Shown piece by piece: positions 46,088 through 54,406 of a stretch of 64,000 nt of DNA. This DNA comes from Paenibacillus sp. YN15 (GTDB lineage: Bacteria; Bacillota; Bacilli; Paenibacillales; NBRC-103111). How positions within the stretch are numbered: position 1 is the first letter of the stretch; the number at the start of each line of letters is the position of its first letter. The notes beneath the pieces are model-generated. The model saw nothing but the letters and a program-made list of their open reading frames with translations, did no database searches and had not been told where the DNA came from. The position numbers and the translations under genes are program-made. The DNA lies in assembly GCF_003285005.1 (NCBI RefSeq), contig NZ_QMFA01000002.1, forward strand, positions 62,001 to 126,000, in the 5' to 3' direction.

Positions 46088-46894
46088 ATGTATAAATTAT
46101 TAGTGGTGGAAGATGTGAAAACCGTCCGGGAAGCCATCGTCAAATCCATTGACTGGGGAGCGCTGGGGGTGGAGGTTATCGGCGCATTGAGCAATGGGGA
46201 GGAGGCCTTGAAGCAATTGGAATTGCTTCAGCCGCATATTCTGCTCACCGATATCGGCATGCCGAAAATGAATGGCGTTGAGCTGATTGCCCAGGTGCGC
46301 CAAAGATCTCCGGAGATGAAGTGCATTATTCTGTCGGGGCTAAGCGAATTTGAGCATGCCCGCCAGGCCATCACCTTGAATGTGCTGGACTACGTTCTGA
46401 AGCCGGTGGACCCGGCGGAAATCTCCAGGGTTATTGGCCTTGCCGTTTCCGAGCTGAAGCGGGAGGAAGGGGAGCGGATCGGACGGGTCATGGCGGAGCA
46501 GGCGGTGAAGGAGCATTTGCCCAGCCTGACAGGGCAAATCCCGGTGAATGAAACAGGGGGGAATATCAAGAAGAAGCGGCTGGTGGACCAGGCGCTGGAG
46601 TATGTGCTGGCCCATTATTCCAGGCGGGACCTGACGCTGGCCGATATCTCCTCCCACGTGGGGTTAAGCGAGAAGTATTTGAACCAGATTTTTAAGGAAG
46701 TGACAGGCACTACGCTGAATCATACCATCATCAGGCTGCGGATGGAGAAGGCTGCCAATCTGATGAAGGACCCGGCCATCAAGATATATGAGATTTGCGA
46801 CCAAATCGGGTATACCGACCAGGACTATTTCCGGGAAAGCTTCAAAAAGCAATATGGTCTGACGCCGACGGAATACCGCAATACATTTCTGTAG
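46088..46894 (+). CDS. YesN-type response regulator (REC plus AraC)
   Basis: 268 residues, ATG three bases after the kinase frame. Receiver domain with Asp55 (ILLTDIGMP) and Lys (DYVLKPVDP); AraC-type helix-turn-helices at about 165-265 (ISSHVGLSEKYLNQIFKEVT, QIGYTDQDYFRESFKKQYG). Shorter than the other two regulators because the middle domain is missing. Probably controls the adjacent importer, if its kinase still works. Confidence 0.92.
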   Translation: MYKLLVVEDVKTVREAIVKSIDWGALGVEVIGALSNGEEALKQLELLQPHILLTDIGMPKMNGVELIAQVRQRSPEMKCIILSGLSEFEHARQAITLNVLDYVLKPVDPAEISRVIGLAVSELKREEGERIGRVMAEQAVKEHLPSLTGQIPVNETGGNIKKKRLVDQALEYVLAHYSRRDLTLADISSHVGLSEKYLNQIFKEVTGTTLNHTIIRLRMEKAANLMKDPAIKIYEICDQIGYTDQDYFRESFKKQYGLTPTEYRNTFL

Positions 46895-46960
46895 ATGCGG
46901 ACTTTTCCCCGGTATTATCGTCCTTCTCTCCGGTTTTCCAAACGACCGATTTTCGTTAAG

Positions 46961-46981
46961 GTGCTATTGTAAGCACTTTCT
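46961..46981 (+). promoter_or_regulatory. cre-like site / small palindrome before binding-protein gene
   Basis: TGTAAGCACTTTCT (46968-46981) differs from the CcpA cre consensus at two key positions. It overlaps an inverted repeat GTGCT/AGCAC. It lies 60 bases before the ribosome site of the binding-protein gene; carbon catabolite control is plausible. Confidence 0.4.
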
Positions 46982-47041
46982 TATAGCGGACCGACAGAGT
47001 GTGCTTCAGTGAAATCGATCAATCAAGGAGGTCTTTTGCAA

Positions 47042-48673
47042 ATGTCCAAACAAAGAAACATGCTGACTTACGGTGTAACCGCTGCGCTGCTGGCCGGGAT
47101 GGTCACAGCTGCGGGATGCAGCAAAACCGAGGATTCCGCCTCTTCACCGGCGCCGTCAACCGGAGGAGCAACGGCGGCGGCATCGGCTCAGCCTGCACAG
47201 CCCTATGAGCTAAAGTGGTTAAAGTCCCAGGATATTTCCAAGCCGTATGATCCGTCCAAGGATGCGATTATGCATGAGATTGAGAAAAAGCTGAACATCA
47301 AAATTATCCCCGAAATGGTGGATGTTCAGCAGTATAAAACCAAGCTCAATCTGAAAATGTCCAGCGGCGATATTCCCGATGTGGTGAGAATCGACTTTGC
47401 CGACGACTTCCAGAAGTATGCCCAGCAAGGAGCCTTTGTTGACTTGACCGGCATGATCAACGAAAAGGACACCCCGAATATCCTGAAGGAGGTGCCGAAG
47501 GAGGTATTCGAGCAAGCAAAGGTCAACGGGAAAATTTACGGCATTCCCTATCAAGGGGGACCGGGAGCAGGCTACCGCTGGAATCTGGTGATGCGCACGG
47601 ATTACCTGGGCAGCACACCGGTGCCGAAGACTCTGGACGAATATTACAACCTGCTGAAGAAGGTCAAGTCGGAAAAGCCGGACGTGATTCCCCTTGGAGG
47701 TTATACCGCCCAGGTTGGCCAGCAAAAGTACGCCAATAATTCCTTCGACCATATCTTTGGCGCGTTCGGCGTAACACCGGGCTTTTTTACGGAAAAGGAC
47801 GGCAAGTTCAGCAATTATGATATTGATCCGAGAATGAAGGATGCCCTGCTGTACCTCCAAAAGATGTATGCGGAGGGGCTGATCGACAAGGAATTCGCCA
47901 CCATTAAGGAGGAGCAGCTGCGGACAAAGCTGTACAGCGGCAAGCTGTTCTCCTGGATGGGCTGGTGGTCCACCGCCAACGACTATGACACCCAAATTGA
48001 AACCAATGAGCTGAAGAAGACCGGCCAGCTGGCAGCGGACGGCAAATTGCCTGACCAATCCGGCTCCCCGTACAAGTATCTGACGCTGACGGATTCCCTT
48101 GTTGGCGCAGACGGCAAGGCGGTTGCTCCGGCAGGCGCTCCTTTTGGCCAGATGCACGCGATTAGCGTTAAGACCAAGGACCCTGCCAAGGTGCTGAAAA
48201 TTATCGAGGATTCCTTGTCCCCGGAAAATCAGATGCTGACGGTTTGGGGAGTCGAAGGTCAGGATTACAAGATTGAAAACGGCAAGATGACGGTGAATAC
48301 TACCTTGGTGGACCCGAAAACCCTGCAGGATGCCAACGGAAATTACCGCTCCATCCAAAGCTATCTGTTTGCTCCCGGTCTGAACGGCTGGCCCCGCTAT
48401 CTGGAATCTCTGCCGTTGCGGCCGGCCAAGGCGCTGGATGTGGCCATTAATAACAAGTTCCAAATTTCCGACGCCTCCAACTATCTGGATTCTCCCACTA
48501 AAATTACCAAGCTGGTGGAGCTTAATACTACTCGGGACTCCGTATTTACCCAAATTATTATGGGCGGAGATATCAAGAAGTTCGATGAGTTTGTGGAAAA
48601 ATGGAAGTCTCAAGGCGGTACGCAAATTTTGAGCGAGCTGGAGGCATCCTTCAAGAAGAAGATGGGCAACTAA
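47042..48673 (+). CDS. ABC sugar importer solute-binding lipoprotein
   Basis: 543 residues from ATG 47042, with AAGGAGGTC about 10 bases upstream. Lipoprotein signal with lipobox TAAGC (Cys near 26), low-complexity Ser/Ala linker, then an LplA/YtcQ-like fold (MSSGDIPDVVRIDF, GSTPVPKTLDEYYNLL). Serves the permeases at 42294 and 43275. It has its own upstream region and terminator, so it can be expressed separately from them. Ligand unknown. Confidence 0.92.
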   Translation: MSKQRNMLTYGVTAALLAGMVTAAGCSKTEDSASSPAPSTGGATAAASAQPAQPYELKWLKSQDISKPYDPSKDAIMHEIEKKLNIKIIPEMVDVQQYKTKLNLKMSSGDIPDVVRIDFADDFQKYAQQGAFVDLTGMINEKDTPNILKEVPKEVFEQAKVNGKIYGIPYQGGPGAGYRWNLVMRTDYLGSTPVPKTLDEYYNLLKKVKSEKPDVIPLGGYTAQVGQQKYANNSFDHIFGAFGVTPGFFTEKDGKFSNYDIDPRMKDALLYLQKMYAEGLIDKEFATIKEEQLRTKLYSGKLFSWMGWWSTANDYDTQIETNELKKTGQLAADGKLPDQSGSPYKYLTLTDSLVGADGKAVAPAGAPFGQMHAISVKTKDPAKVLKIIEDSLSPENQMLTVWGVEGQDYKIENGKMTVNTTLVDPKTLQDANGNYRSIQSYLFAPGLNGWPRYLESLPLRPAKALDVAINNKFQISDASNYLDSPTKITKLVELNTTRDSVFTQIIMGGDIKKFDEFVEKWKSQGGTQILSELEASFKKKMGN

Positions 48674-48729
48674 AACCGGAGGCTCTCCCGGGTTCCTGCC
48701 AAAGACTGTTGCGGACAGAGGGTCCGTAC

Positions 48730-48794
48730 AAATGAAACTGAAACTCCCTTTTATCTGCGTGTTGGCGCAAATAGGAGGGAGTTTCTTCATTTTT
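48730..48794 (+). terminator. terminator of the second importer set
   Basis: GAAACTCCCT (48740-48749) pairs with AGGGAGTTTC (48776-48785); outer AAATGAA/TTCATTT extends the stem; T-rich end. Confidence 0.8.
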
Positions 48795-48842
48795 GCAGGC
48801 TGCGGCGCCCGGAGAGGAACGAAAACGGCCGCTTCCAGGTTC

Positions 48843-49032
48843 AACGGAACTGAGAAGCTCTTATAGGCGCAAAATCGGCTGATTTCCGTTTTAACGGAAC
48901 TGAAAAACCGTTGCGAGGAGAAAAAGCGGCCAAAGGGGGATTTTTTCCCCTTTTCTCCCCCATAAGAGCTTCTCAGTTCCGCAATGGGAGCGAACGGCCG
49001 AATATGCCGCCGTAAGAGTCGAAAAGTTCCGT
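48843..49032. repeat. intergenic palindromic repeat cluster
   Basis: Perfect 20-bp inverted repeat: 48845-48864 (CGGAACTGAGAAGCTCTTAT) and 48962-48981. The core AACGGAACTGA recurs at 48893-48903 in direct orientation and as AGTTCCGTTA near 49025 in the opposite one. Non-coding. It looks like the dispersed palindromic elements of Paenibacillus intergenic regions; copies elsewhere in this window were not found. Confidence 0.7.
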
Positions 49033-49166
49033 TAGCGCGGGGGCAGACGGAAATGTGTTGGGCGAGGAGCGGGGGACAGACGGGAATACAGCCGCAAACT
49101 CTGATCCTTCCTGCAGAATTAATATTTTGTTAATACTTCATTTAGAAGGATTCAATACCTCTCCTA

Positions 49167-49193
49167 TACAATAAAAGGTAAGGAAACGTTTCC
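49167..49193 (+). promoter_or_regulatory. -10 box and perfect 12-bp palindromic operator
   Basis: TACAAT (49167-49172), then GGAAACGTTTCC (49182-49193), a perfect palindrome around CG as in LacI/CcpA-family sites, 16 bases before the ribosome site of the next gene. Repressor unknown. Confidence 0.5.
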
Positions 49194-49219
49194 CCATTTT
49201 GCGCCAAAGGAGACTCGAT

Positions 49220-50506
49220 ATGAAGTTTAACAAAAAAACGGTAACCGTGCTGTCGTTTACGCTGGGGGCGACCCTGTTTCTGTCCACAGCCTTCGCCGAC
49301 GCCCTGATCGGCTCCGGGTATGATCAGCTGAAGAGCAGCATCAAAACCACTTCCTCCCAAATGGAAGCGGGGCTCTCCAACTATACCATGGAAGCCATGT
49401 ACGCCATGAAGGATAACGGAGAGACGTTCATGGAGGTGTCCCAACGGACGAAGTTTGACAACGCCGCCCAGGCCACAGAGAATACCACCGTCACCCAATA
49501 TGCCAAGGGCGAGCCTATCCAGCAGTACTCTTATTCGGACACAACCCGCTCCATCTGGAAAGGCAACCAGGACGATACTTACTATGTAACCGAGTATGCA
49601 CAGCCCCGGGCCAAGGGGAACCCGTACCAGGACCCCTTTAAGGAGCAGGGAGCGGCGGAGCTGGAGAAGGTGTTTGACGCCGTAGTCGGCAATCTGAAGG
49701 ATTATGTCCAGGCGGAAAACCGGACGGACGGCGGCAAAACATATACGGCCAGCTTGTCCGAGGCCCAGGTGCCCGCTTTGGTAAACGCCATCGCTTCCTT
49801 TGGATTCAAGCAGCTTCTGACGGATGAAGGCCGCTCCAACCGGGAAGTGAGCATTCCCCAGATGGACAGCGATATTTATGTGAAAAAAATGACGGGAGTA
49901 GCCTCCCAGCAGAAGGACGGCGTGTTGGAGAATATGACCGGCGAGCTTGTTCTGTCTGGCAAGGCCAAGGACGGCAGCGTCCATGATCTGTCCGTCTCGG
50001 TGACGGTAAGATTGACCGCCGTAGGAGAGACGAAGATTGTTCTTCCCGACCTGACCAATGCCAGCGTGACCAAGGCGGAGGAATCCGACTATGGGTTCAG
50101 CACGAAATATGTGGGCAAGTATAAGAATGACATTGTTTTGGAGAAGAACGGCCAATTCGTCAAGGCAGGCGAGCGGCTGCTGGAGATTACCAGTGTGGAG
50201 CGCGACCACATGGCCGGCACGTATACCGAAACCGTAATCCCCGGTTTTGAAGCGGAGCTGGGAGAACCGTTAAGCTTTACGTTTACTCAAGAGCCTGACC
50301 GGGAGAAAGGCCCCTCCTTTGCCTACACCCTGTCCAGCGGAGAAAAGGGAACCATTCAGCTCTTCCCCAACGGCTTAGCCAAGGTCTATATGAACATCTA
50401 TCAGGATGCAACTGTCCGCGGCAAGCTGAATCCCGGCCTGGAGGTATCTGTCTGGGATAAGCGGATGGATACGTTTAACGGAGAGTTTATCCGCATATTT
50501 GAATAA
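49220..50506 (+). CDS. secreted protein of unknown function
   Basis: 428 residues from ATG 49220 behind AAAGGAG. Signal peptide 1-26 (FTLGATLFLSTAFADA). The mature part has repeated helical and strand blocks, including a search-like LTDEGRSNREVSIPQMDSD region and a beta-rich C-terminal third (YVGKYKNDIVLEKNG). No lipobox, no wall-anchor motif, no enzyme motif. It is first in a probable operon with an ABC transporter and a two-component system, so it may be an envelope sensor or chaperone for them. Family not recognised. Confidence 0.7.
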   Translation: MKFNKKTVTVLSFTLGATLFLSTAFADALIGSGYDQLKSSIKTTSSQMEAGLSNYTMEAMYAMKDNGETFMEVSQRTKFDNAAQATENTTVTQYAKGEPIQQYSYSDTTRSIWKGNQDDTYYVTEYAQPRAKGNPYQDPFKEQGAAELEKVFDAVVGNLKDYVQAENRTDGGKTYTASLSEAQVPALVNAIASFGFKQLLTDEGRSNREVSIPQMDSDIYVKKMTGVASQQKDGVLENMTGELVLSGKAKDGSVHDLSVSVTVRLTAVGETKIVLPDLTNASVTKAEESDYGFSTKYVGKYKNDIVLEKNGQFVKAGERLLEITSVERDHMAGTYTETVIPGFEAELGEPLSFTFTQEPDREKGPSFAYTLSSGEKGTIQLFPNGLAKVYMNIYQDATVRGKLNPGLEVSVWDKRMDTFNGEFIRIFE

Positions 50507-50538
50507 GGCTGGCTTGCAAGACGTCAGCCGGGACCAAA

Positions 50539-50560
50539 GGAAGCTGCTGCGGCAGCTTCC
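50539..50560 (+). other. intercistronic hairpin
   Basis: GGAAGCTGC/GCAGCTTCC, loop TGCG, no immediate T-run. Between the secreted-protein gene and the ABC ATPase gene. Confidence 0.6.
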
Positions 50561-50593
50561 TGATTATGCTTTTTGGAGGAGAGATTGCCGCAT

Positions 50594-51316
50594 ATGCAGC
50601 CTGTTATGGAAACTGCCGGATTAACGAAAATGTACAAGAATGGCCGGGGAATCCAGGATATGAATCTGACCATTCATCAAGGGGATATCTTCGGACTGCT
50701 GGGGCCCAACGGCGCGGGCAAAACCACGGCCATGAAGCTGATTACCGGCCTGCTGAAGCCGGATCGGGGAGAGGTGAGCATATTCGGCGCCAATGTGCAG
50801 GAAAACATGGTCCAGGCCATGAAGCATGTGGGCTGCATCATTGAAACCGCCGAATCCTTTCCGTATCTGTCGGCCAACGACAATATGAAGCAGTTCGCCC
50901 GGTATTACCCGGAGGTGGACCAGTCCAGAATCGACGAATGTCTGGAATGGACCGGGCTCATCAAATACAAACATGAGAAGGCGGGGAAATTCTCCCTTGG
51001 CATGAAGCAGCGGCTGGGGATAGCCGCGGCCATTCTTTCCCGGCCGAAGCTGTTGATTCTGGACGAGCCCTTAAACGGGCTGGATGTGGAAGGAATGCTG
51101 GCCATGCGCAAGCTGATCAAGCATCTGGCGGAGGAGGGCACCACCTTCCTGATCTCCAGCCACCTGATTCATGATGTGGAGCTGACATGCAACCGGATCG
51201 GGGTTGTGTACAACGGGAAGCTGGTCCATGTGGAATACACCGACACCATCCTGTCCGATTATTCATCTCTGGAAAATTACTTCGTCAGTGAGGTGGAGCG
51301 CAATGGACGGATTTAA
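50594..51316 (+). CDS. ABC transporter ATP-binding protein (BcrA/NatA type)
   Basis: 240 residues from ATG 50594, with GGAGGAGAG upstream; TTG 50585 is also possible. Walker A GPNGAGKTT, Q-loop region MKHVGCIIETAE, signature FSLGMKQRLGIA, Walker B LLILDEPLNGLD, switch His in LISSHLI. Resembles ATPases of bacitracin/lantibiotic-type exporters. Works with the permease at 51303, whose start overlaps by 14 bases. Confidence 0.9.
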   Translation: MQPVMETAGLTKMYKNGRGIQDMNLTIHQGDIFGLLGPNGAGKTTAMKLITGLLKPDRGEVSIFGANVQENMVQAMKHVGCIIETAESFPYLSANDNMKQFARYYPEVDQSRIDECLEWTGLIKYKHEKAGKFSLGMKQRLGIAAAILSRPKLLILDEPLNGLDVEGMLAMRKLIKHLAEEGTTFLISSHLIHDVELTCNRIGVVYNGKLVHVEYTDTILSDYSSLENYFVSEVERNGRI

Positions 51317-52055
51317 GGCAACCTTATTGAATGAACTGGTTAAGCTGGCCAAAAAGAAAAAGATCGTGGCCGCTGTTATTCTCTCTGTTTTGGTGGTATT
51401 AATCGGGCAAGTGGCGGTGACCTCCATCAAGCATGGTTTGGGGCTGCGGGTGGTGGGGAGCACCGAGTTTCCGCTGGTGGCCCTTTCCCTGATTACCTAC
51501 ACCGTTCTGCCGCTGTTTGCCACCTTTGTGGCGATTGATATGTTCAACGGCGAATTTACGGCCAACACCATGAAGCTGACCCTGCTTCGTCCGGTCTCCC
51601 GGTTCAGCGTGTTTTGCGCCAAGGTGGCCAATCTGGCTTTGTTCATTGCGGCCAATCTGGTTTTGGTTATGGTGCTGTCGCTTCTGGCCGGGTTCCTGTT
51701 CAATATGACCGCCTTCAGCTTCATGGGCCTTGTGCGGGTCATAGTATCCTATGCGGTCACCTTTTTGCCTATATTCGTTTTTTCCTTATTGGTGGTTTGT
51801 CTGGGGAACGTGATCCGCGGCGGGCTGGCGGTCTTTTTTCTGTCGGTGATCTCCTTCGCGGCCTTATGGGTGCTGGGTGCTGTTTTTTCCGCTTATTCCA
51901 GCTTTTTTATTATCTCCATGTTCGATTGGTATACCCTGTGGATTTCAGATGCGCTGAATCTGTCCAAAATCCTGCGGCAGGCCCTGATTCTGGCGGGATG
52001 TGGTATAATGCTGTTTACCGCAGGCTTTTATTGTTTTGACAGGAAGGAGATTTAG
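51303..52055 (+). CDS. ABC-2 type permease
   Basis: 250 residues from ATG 51303, preceded by GAGGTGGAG. Six predicted helices; IDMFNGEFTANTMKLTLLRP is the typical ABC-2 cytoplasmic loop after the second helix. Partner of the ATPase just upstream; likely substrates are peptides, antibiotics or envelope compounds. The stop overlaps the kinase GTG start by one base. Confidence 0.88.
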   Translation: MDGFKATLLNELVKLAKKKKIVAAVILSVLVVLIGQVAVTSIKHGLGLRVVGSTEFPLVALSLITYTVLPLFATFVAIDMFNGEFTANTMKLTLLRPVSRFSVFCAKVANLALFIAANLVLVMVLSLLAGFLFNMTAFSFMGLVRVIVSYAVTFLPIFVFSLLVVCLGNVIRGGLAVFFLSVISFAALWVLGAVFSAYSSFFIISMFDWYTLWISDALNLSKILRQALILAGCGIMLFTAGFYCFDRKEI

Positions 52056-53497
52056 TGGATTCCTCCATGAACTTAACCAAGCGCTTCTATGTGTTGAACC
52101 TGTTGACGATGCTGGGAGCGGTTGGGCTGACCATCCTGGCGGCGGTCATGTATGTGGCAGTGTATACCAAGATTCTTGGGCGGGAGACCTATCTGGACGG
52201 AATGGCCAAGGCCTACGAGGTGAGGCAAGGACTCCATGAGCTGAAAAACGACATGCAGACCTATACCTTCGACCAGTTGTCCAGTCCGGCGGTCCAGCAG
52301 CAGCTCCGTACGCGTGTTCTGGCTTCCGGCGGCGAGGCCGTCCTGGTCAAAAACAATGAGGTTTTGTATGCCACCATGCTTGTCAACTCCATGGATGCGG
52401 CCAGGCTATTGCTCCTGACGGACAGCTCACCGGACCAGACCTTCCAGCTGGAGGAGAAAACGTATTTCTATGAACGGATTTCCTACTCCTTGGCGCCCGG
52501 CTCCGGCGGCGCCTTATTGCTGCTTGCGCCTGTGCGGTTGAACATGGGCTTCTACAAAACCCTGGGACTGTTCGCGGCGGCGGTTTTTGTGCTGAGCCTT
52601 CTGCTGTTGAATGCCTGGGTGTCCTGGCGCTTCTCCAGGGCTGTTATCCGTCCGGTTTTCCGGCTGAAGGACGCCGCGGCGAAGATCAGCGAAGGGGATT
52701 TGGACGGCGGGATTGCCGAGGAGGGGGAGGGCGAGGTCCGGGAGCTGGGGCGGACCCTGGAGATCATGCGAATCCGGCTGAAGGAATCGGTTGACCTGCA
52801 GCAGAAATATGATGAGAACCGCAAATTTCTGGTTTCGAGCATCTCCCATGATCTGAAAACGCCGGTTACGTCCATCAAGGGCTATATTGAAGGGATTCTG
52901 GACGGGGTGGCCCGGACGCCGGAGAAGATGCAGGAGTATCTGGAAACGGCCCGCTCCAAGGCGGAGCTGGTCAATACATTAATGGATGATCTGCTGTTGT
53001 ATTCGTCGCTGGATTTGAACCAATTGCCGTATCATTTTGAAGAGACGGATCTGGTTCGTTACTTCGAGGATTGCATAGCCGACAATCAGTATGAATTTCA
53101 ACGGGCGGGAGTGCGCCTGTCGCTGGCGGTGGAATTGGAGCAGCCGGCGAAGGTGCGGATGGACCGGGAGCGGTTCAAAAGAGTGATCCAGAATATTATG
53201 GACAATGCCTTGAAATATATGGACAAACCCGACGGGCAGGTAGCGGTTGTCCTTAGAGAAACCCGGACCTCCGCCATTATCGAAATCCAGGATAACGGCA
53301 GGGGGATACCGGAGGAGGATTTGCCTTATGTGTTTGACCGGTTCTACCGGGTGGATGCTTCCCGCAAGAATGCAAGCGGCAGCGGCCTCGGCTTGGCCAT
53401 TGCCAAACAGATTGTAGAGGGTCATGAAGGCAGCCTCTGGGCCCGGAGCCAGCCCGGGCAAGGCACCCGCATGATGATTTCCCTGAAGAAGAGCTGA
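52055..53497 (+). CDS. sensor histidine kinase with HAMP domain
   Basis: 480 residues, GTG start behind AAGGAGATTTA. Helices at about 16-37 and 168-188 frame a roughly 130-residue extracellular domain; HAMP 190-245; HisKA with His265 in SSISHDLKTP; ATPase with NIMDNALKYM, DNGRGIPEEDLPYVF and GSGLGLAIAK. The frame overlaps the permease gene, tying signal sensing to the transporter. Cognate regulator is at 53547. Confidence 0.92.
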   Translation: MDSSMNLTKRFYVLNLLTMLGAVGLTILAAVMYVAVYTKILGRETYLDGMAKAYEVRQGLHELKNDMQTYTFDQLSSPAVQQQLRTRVLASGGEAVLVKNNEVLYATMLVNSMDAARLLLLTDSSPDQTFQLEEKTYFYERISYSLAPGSGGALLLLAPVRLNMGFYKTLGLFAAAVFVLSLLLLNAWVSWRFSRAVIRPVFRLKDAAAKISEGDLDGGIAEEGEGEVRELGRTLEIMRIRLKESVDLQQKYDENRKFLVSSISHDLKTPVTSIKGYIEGILDGVARTPEKMQEYLETARSKAELVNTLMDDLLLYSSLDLNQLPYHFEETDLVRYFEDCIADNQYEFQRAGVRLSLAVELEQPAKVRMDRERFKRVIQNIMDNALKYMDKPDGQVAVVLRETRTSAIIEIQDNGRGIPEEDLPYVFDRFYRVDASRKNASGSGLGLAIAKQIVEGHEGSLWARSQPGQGTRMMISLKKS

Positions 53498-53546
53498 AGC
53501 TTACGATGCCAGTTTTTGCAGGCGCAAAAACTCTCAGGAGGCTGAC

Positions 53547-54254
53547 ATGGATACGGCAACGAAAAACATTCTTATCATTGAAGACGATCAGAGCATTGCC
53601 CAGCTGCAGAAGGATTATCTGGAAATCTCCGGATATACGGTGACGGTTGCAGGCAACGGCCCGGAGGGGCTTAAGGCAATGGAGAAGACAGATTTCCATC
53701 TGGTTATCCTGGATATTATGCTGCCGGGGATGGACGGCTTCGAGGTGCTTAAGACCATCCGGGAGCAGGAGCTGCTTCCTGTCCTTCTGGTATCCGCCAG
53801 GGGGGAGGAGCTGTACAAGATCAAAGGGCTGGGGCTGGGAGCGGATGATTATATCACCAAACCCTTCAGCTCCGGCGAACTGGTCGCCCGGGTGAAGGCT
53901 CATATCCAGAAGTTTGAACGGATGAAGGAAAGGTTCGGGAATGAAGCGGAGAAGCGGAGCCTGCAAATCCGGGGGCTGGAGATTGAGAAGGAAGCCCGCA
54001 GAGTGCTGATGAACGGCCGCGAAATTCTTTTGCCCCAGAAGGAGTTCGAGCTGCTGTTGTTTCTGTTCCAGCATCCCGGCCGGGTATTCAGCAAGGAGGA
54101 GCTGTTCGAGCGGATCTGGGGCTTGGACGCCACCGGGGATATCTCTACGGTGACCGTCCATATCGCCCGTATCCGGGACAAAATCGAGGAAAATCCCTCC
54201 AAACCCCAGTACATCGGAACCGTGTGGGGCTCGGGTTATAAATTTCTGGCCTAA
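53547..54254 (+). CDS. OmpR/PhoB-type response regulator
   Basis: 235 residues, ATG with CAGGAGG upstream. Receiver with Asp56 in LVILDIMLP and Lys in DYITKPFSSGEL; winged-helix DNA-binding domain at about 140-232 (LPQKEFELLLFLFQHPGRVF, VTVHIARIRDKIEENPSKP). Last gene of the 49.2-54.3 kb set; probably autoregulates it. Confidence 0.93.
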   Translation: MDTATKNILIIEDDQSIAQLQKDYLEISGYTVTVAGNGPEGLKAMEKTDFHLVILDIMLPGMDGFEVLKTIREQELLPVLLVSARGEELYKIKGLGLGADDYITKPFSSGELVARVKAHIQKFERMKERFGNEAEKRSLQIRGLEIEKEARRVLMNGREILLPQKEFELLLFLFQHPGRVFSKEELFERIWGLDATGDISTVTVHIARIRDKIEENPSKPQYIGTVWGSGYKFLA

Positions 54255-54406
54255 GTGGGCCACGGCCAAGATGATAAATCGCGAAAAGACAAAAAAGCGT
54301 ATAAAGCTCACCAAAAGCCCGATTTTTTTCCGGGCTCCCGAAAGGGTATGATCAATTTGTAAACCTGTGGGAAAACAAAATTGATGATACCGCTGGAGGG
54401 ATCAAT

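Noticed and set aside
47219-48844. 541-codon open frame on the minus strand
   Set aside because: Antisense shadow of the binding-protein gene at 47042; no start signal and no recognisable domains.
54316-54336. Hairpin AGCCCG/CGGGCT with a T-rich loop
   Set aside because: The T-run lies in the loop rather than after the stem, so it is not a terminator in the plus direction and too short to list.
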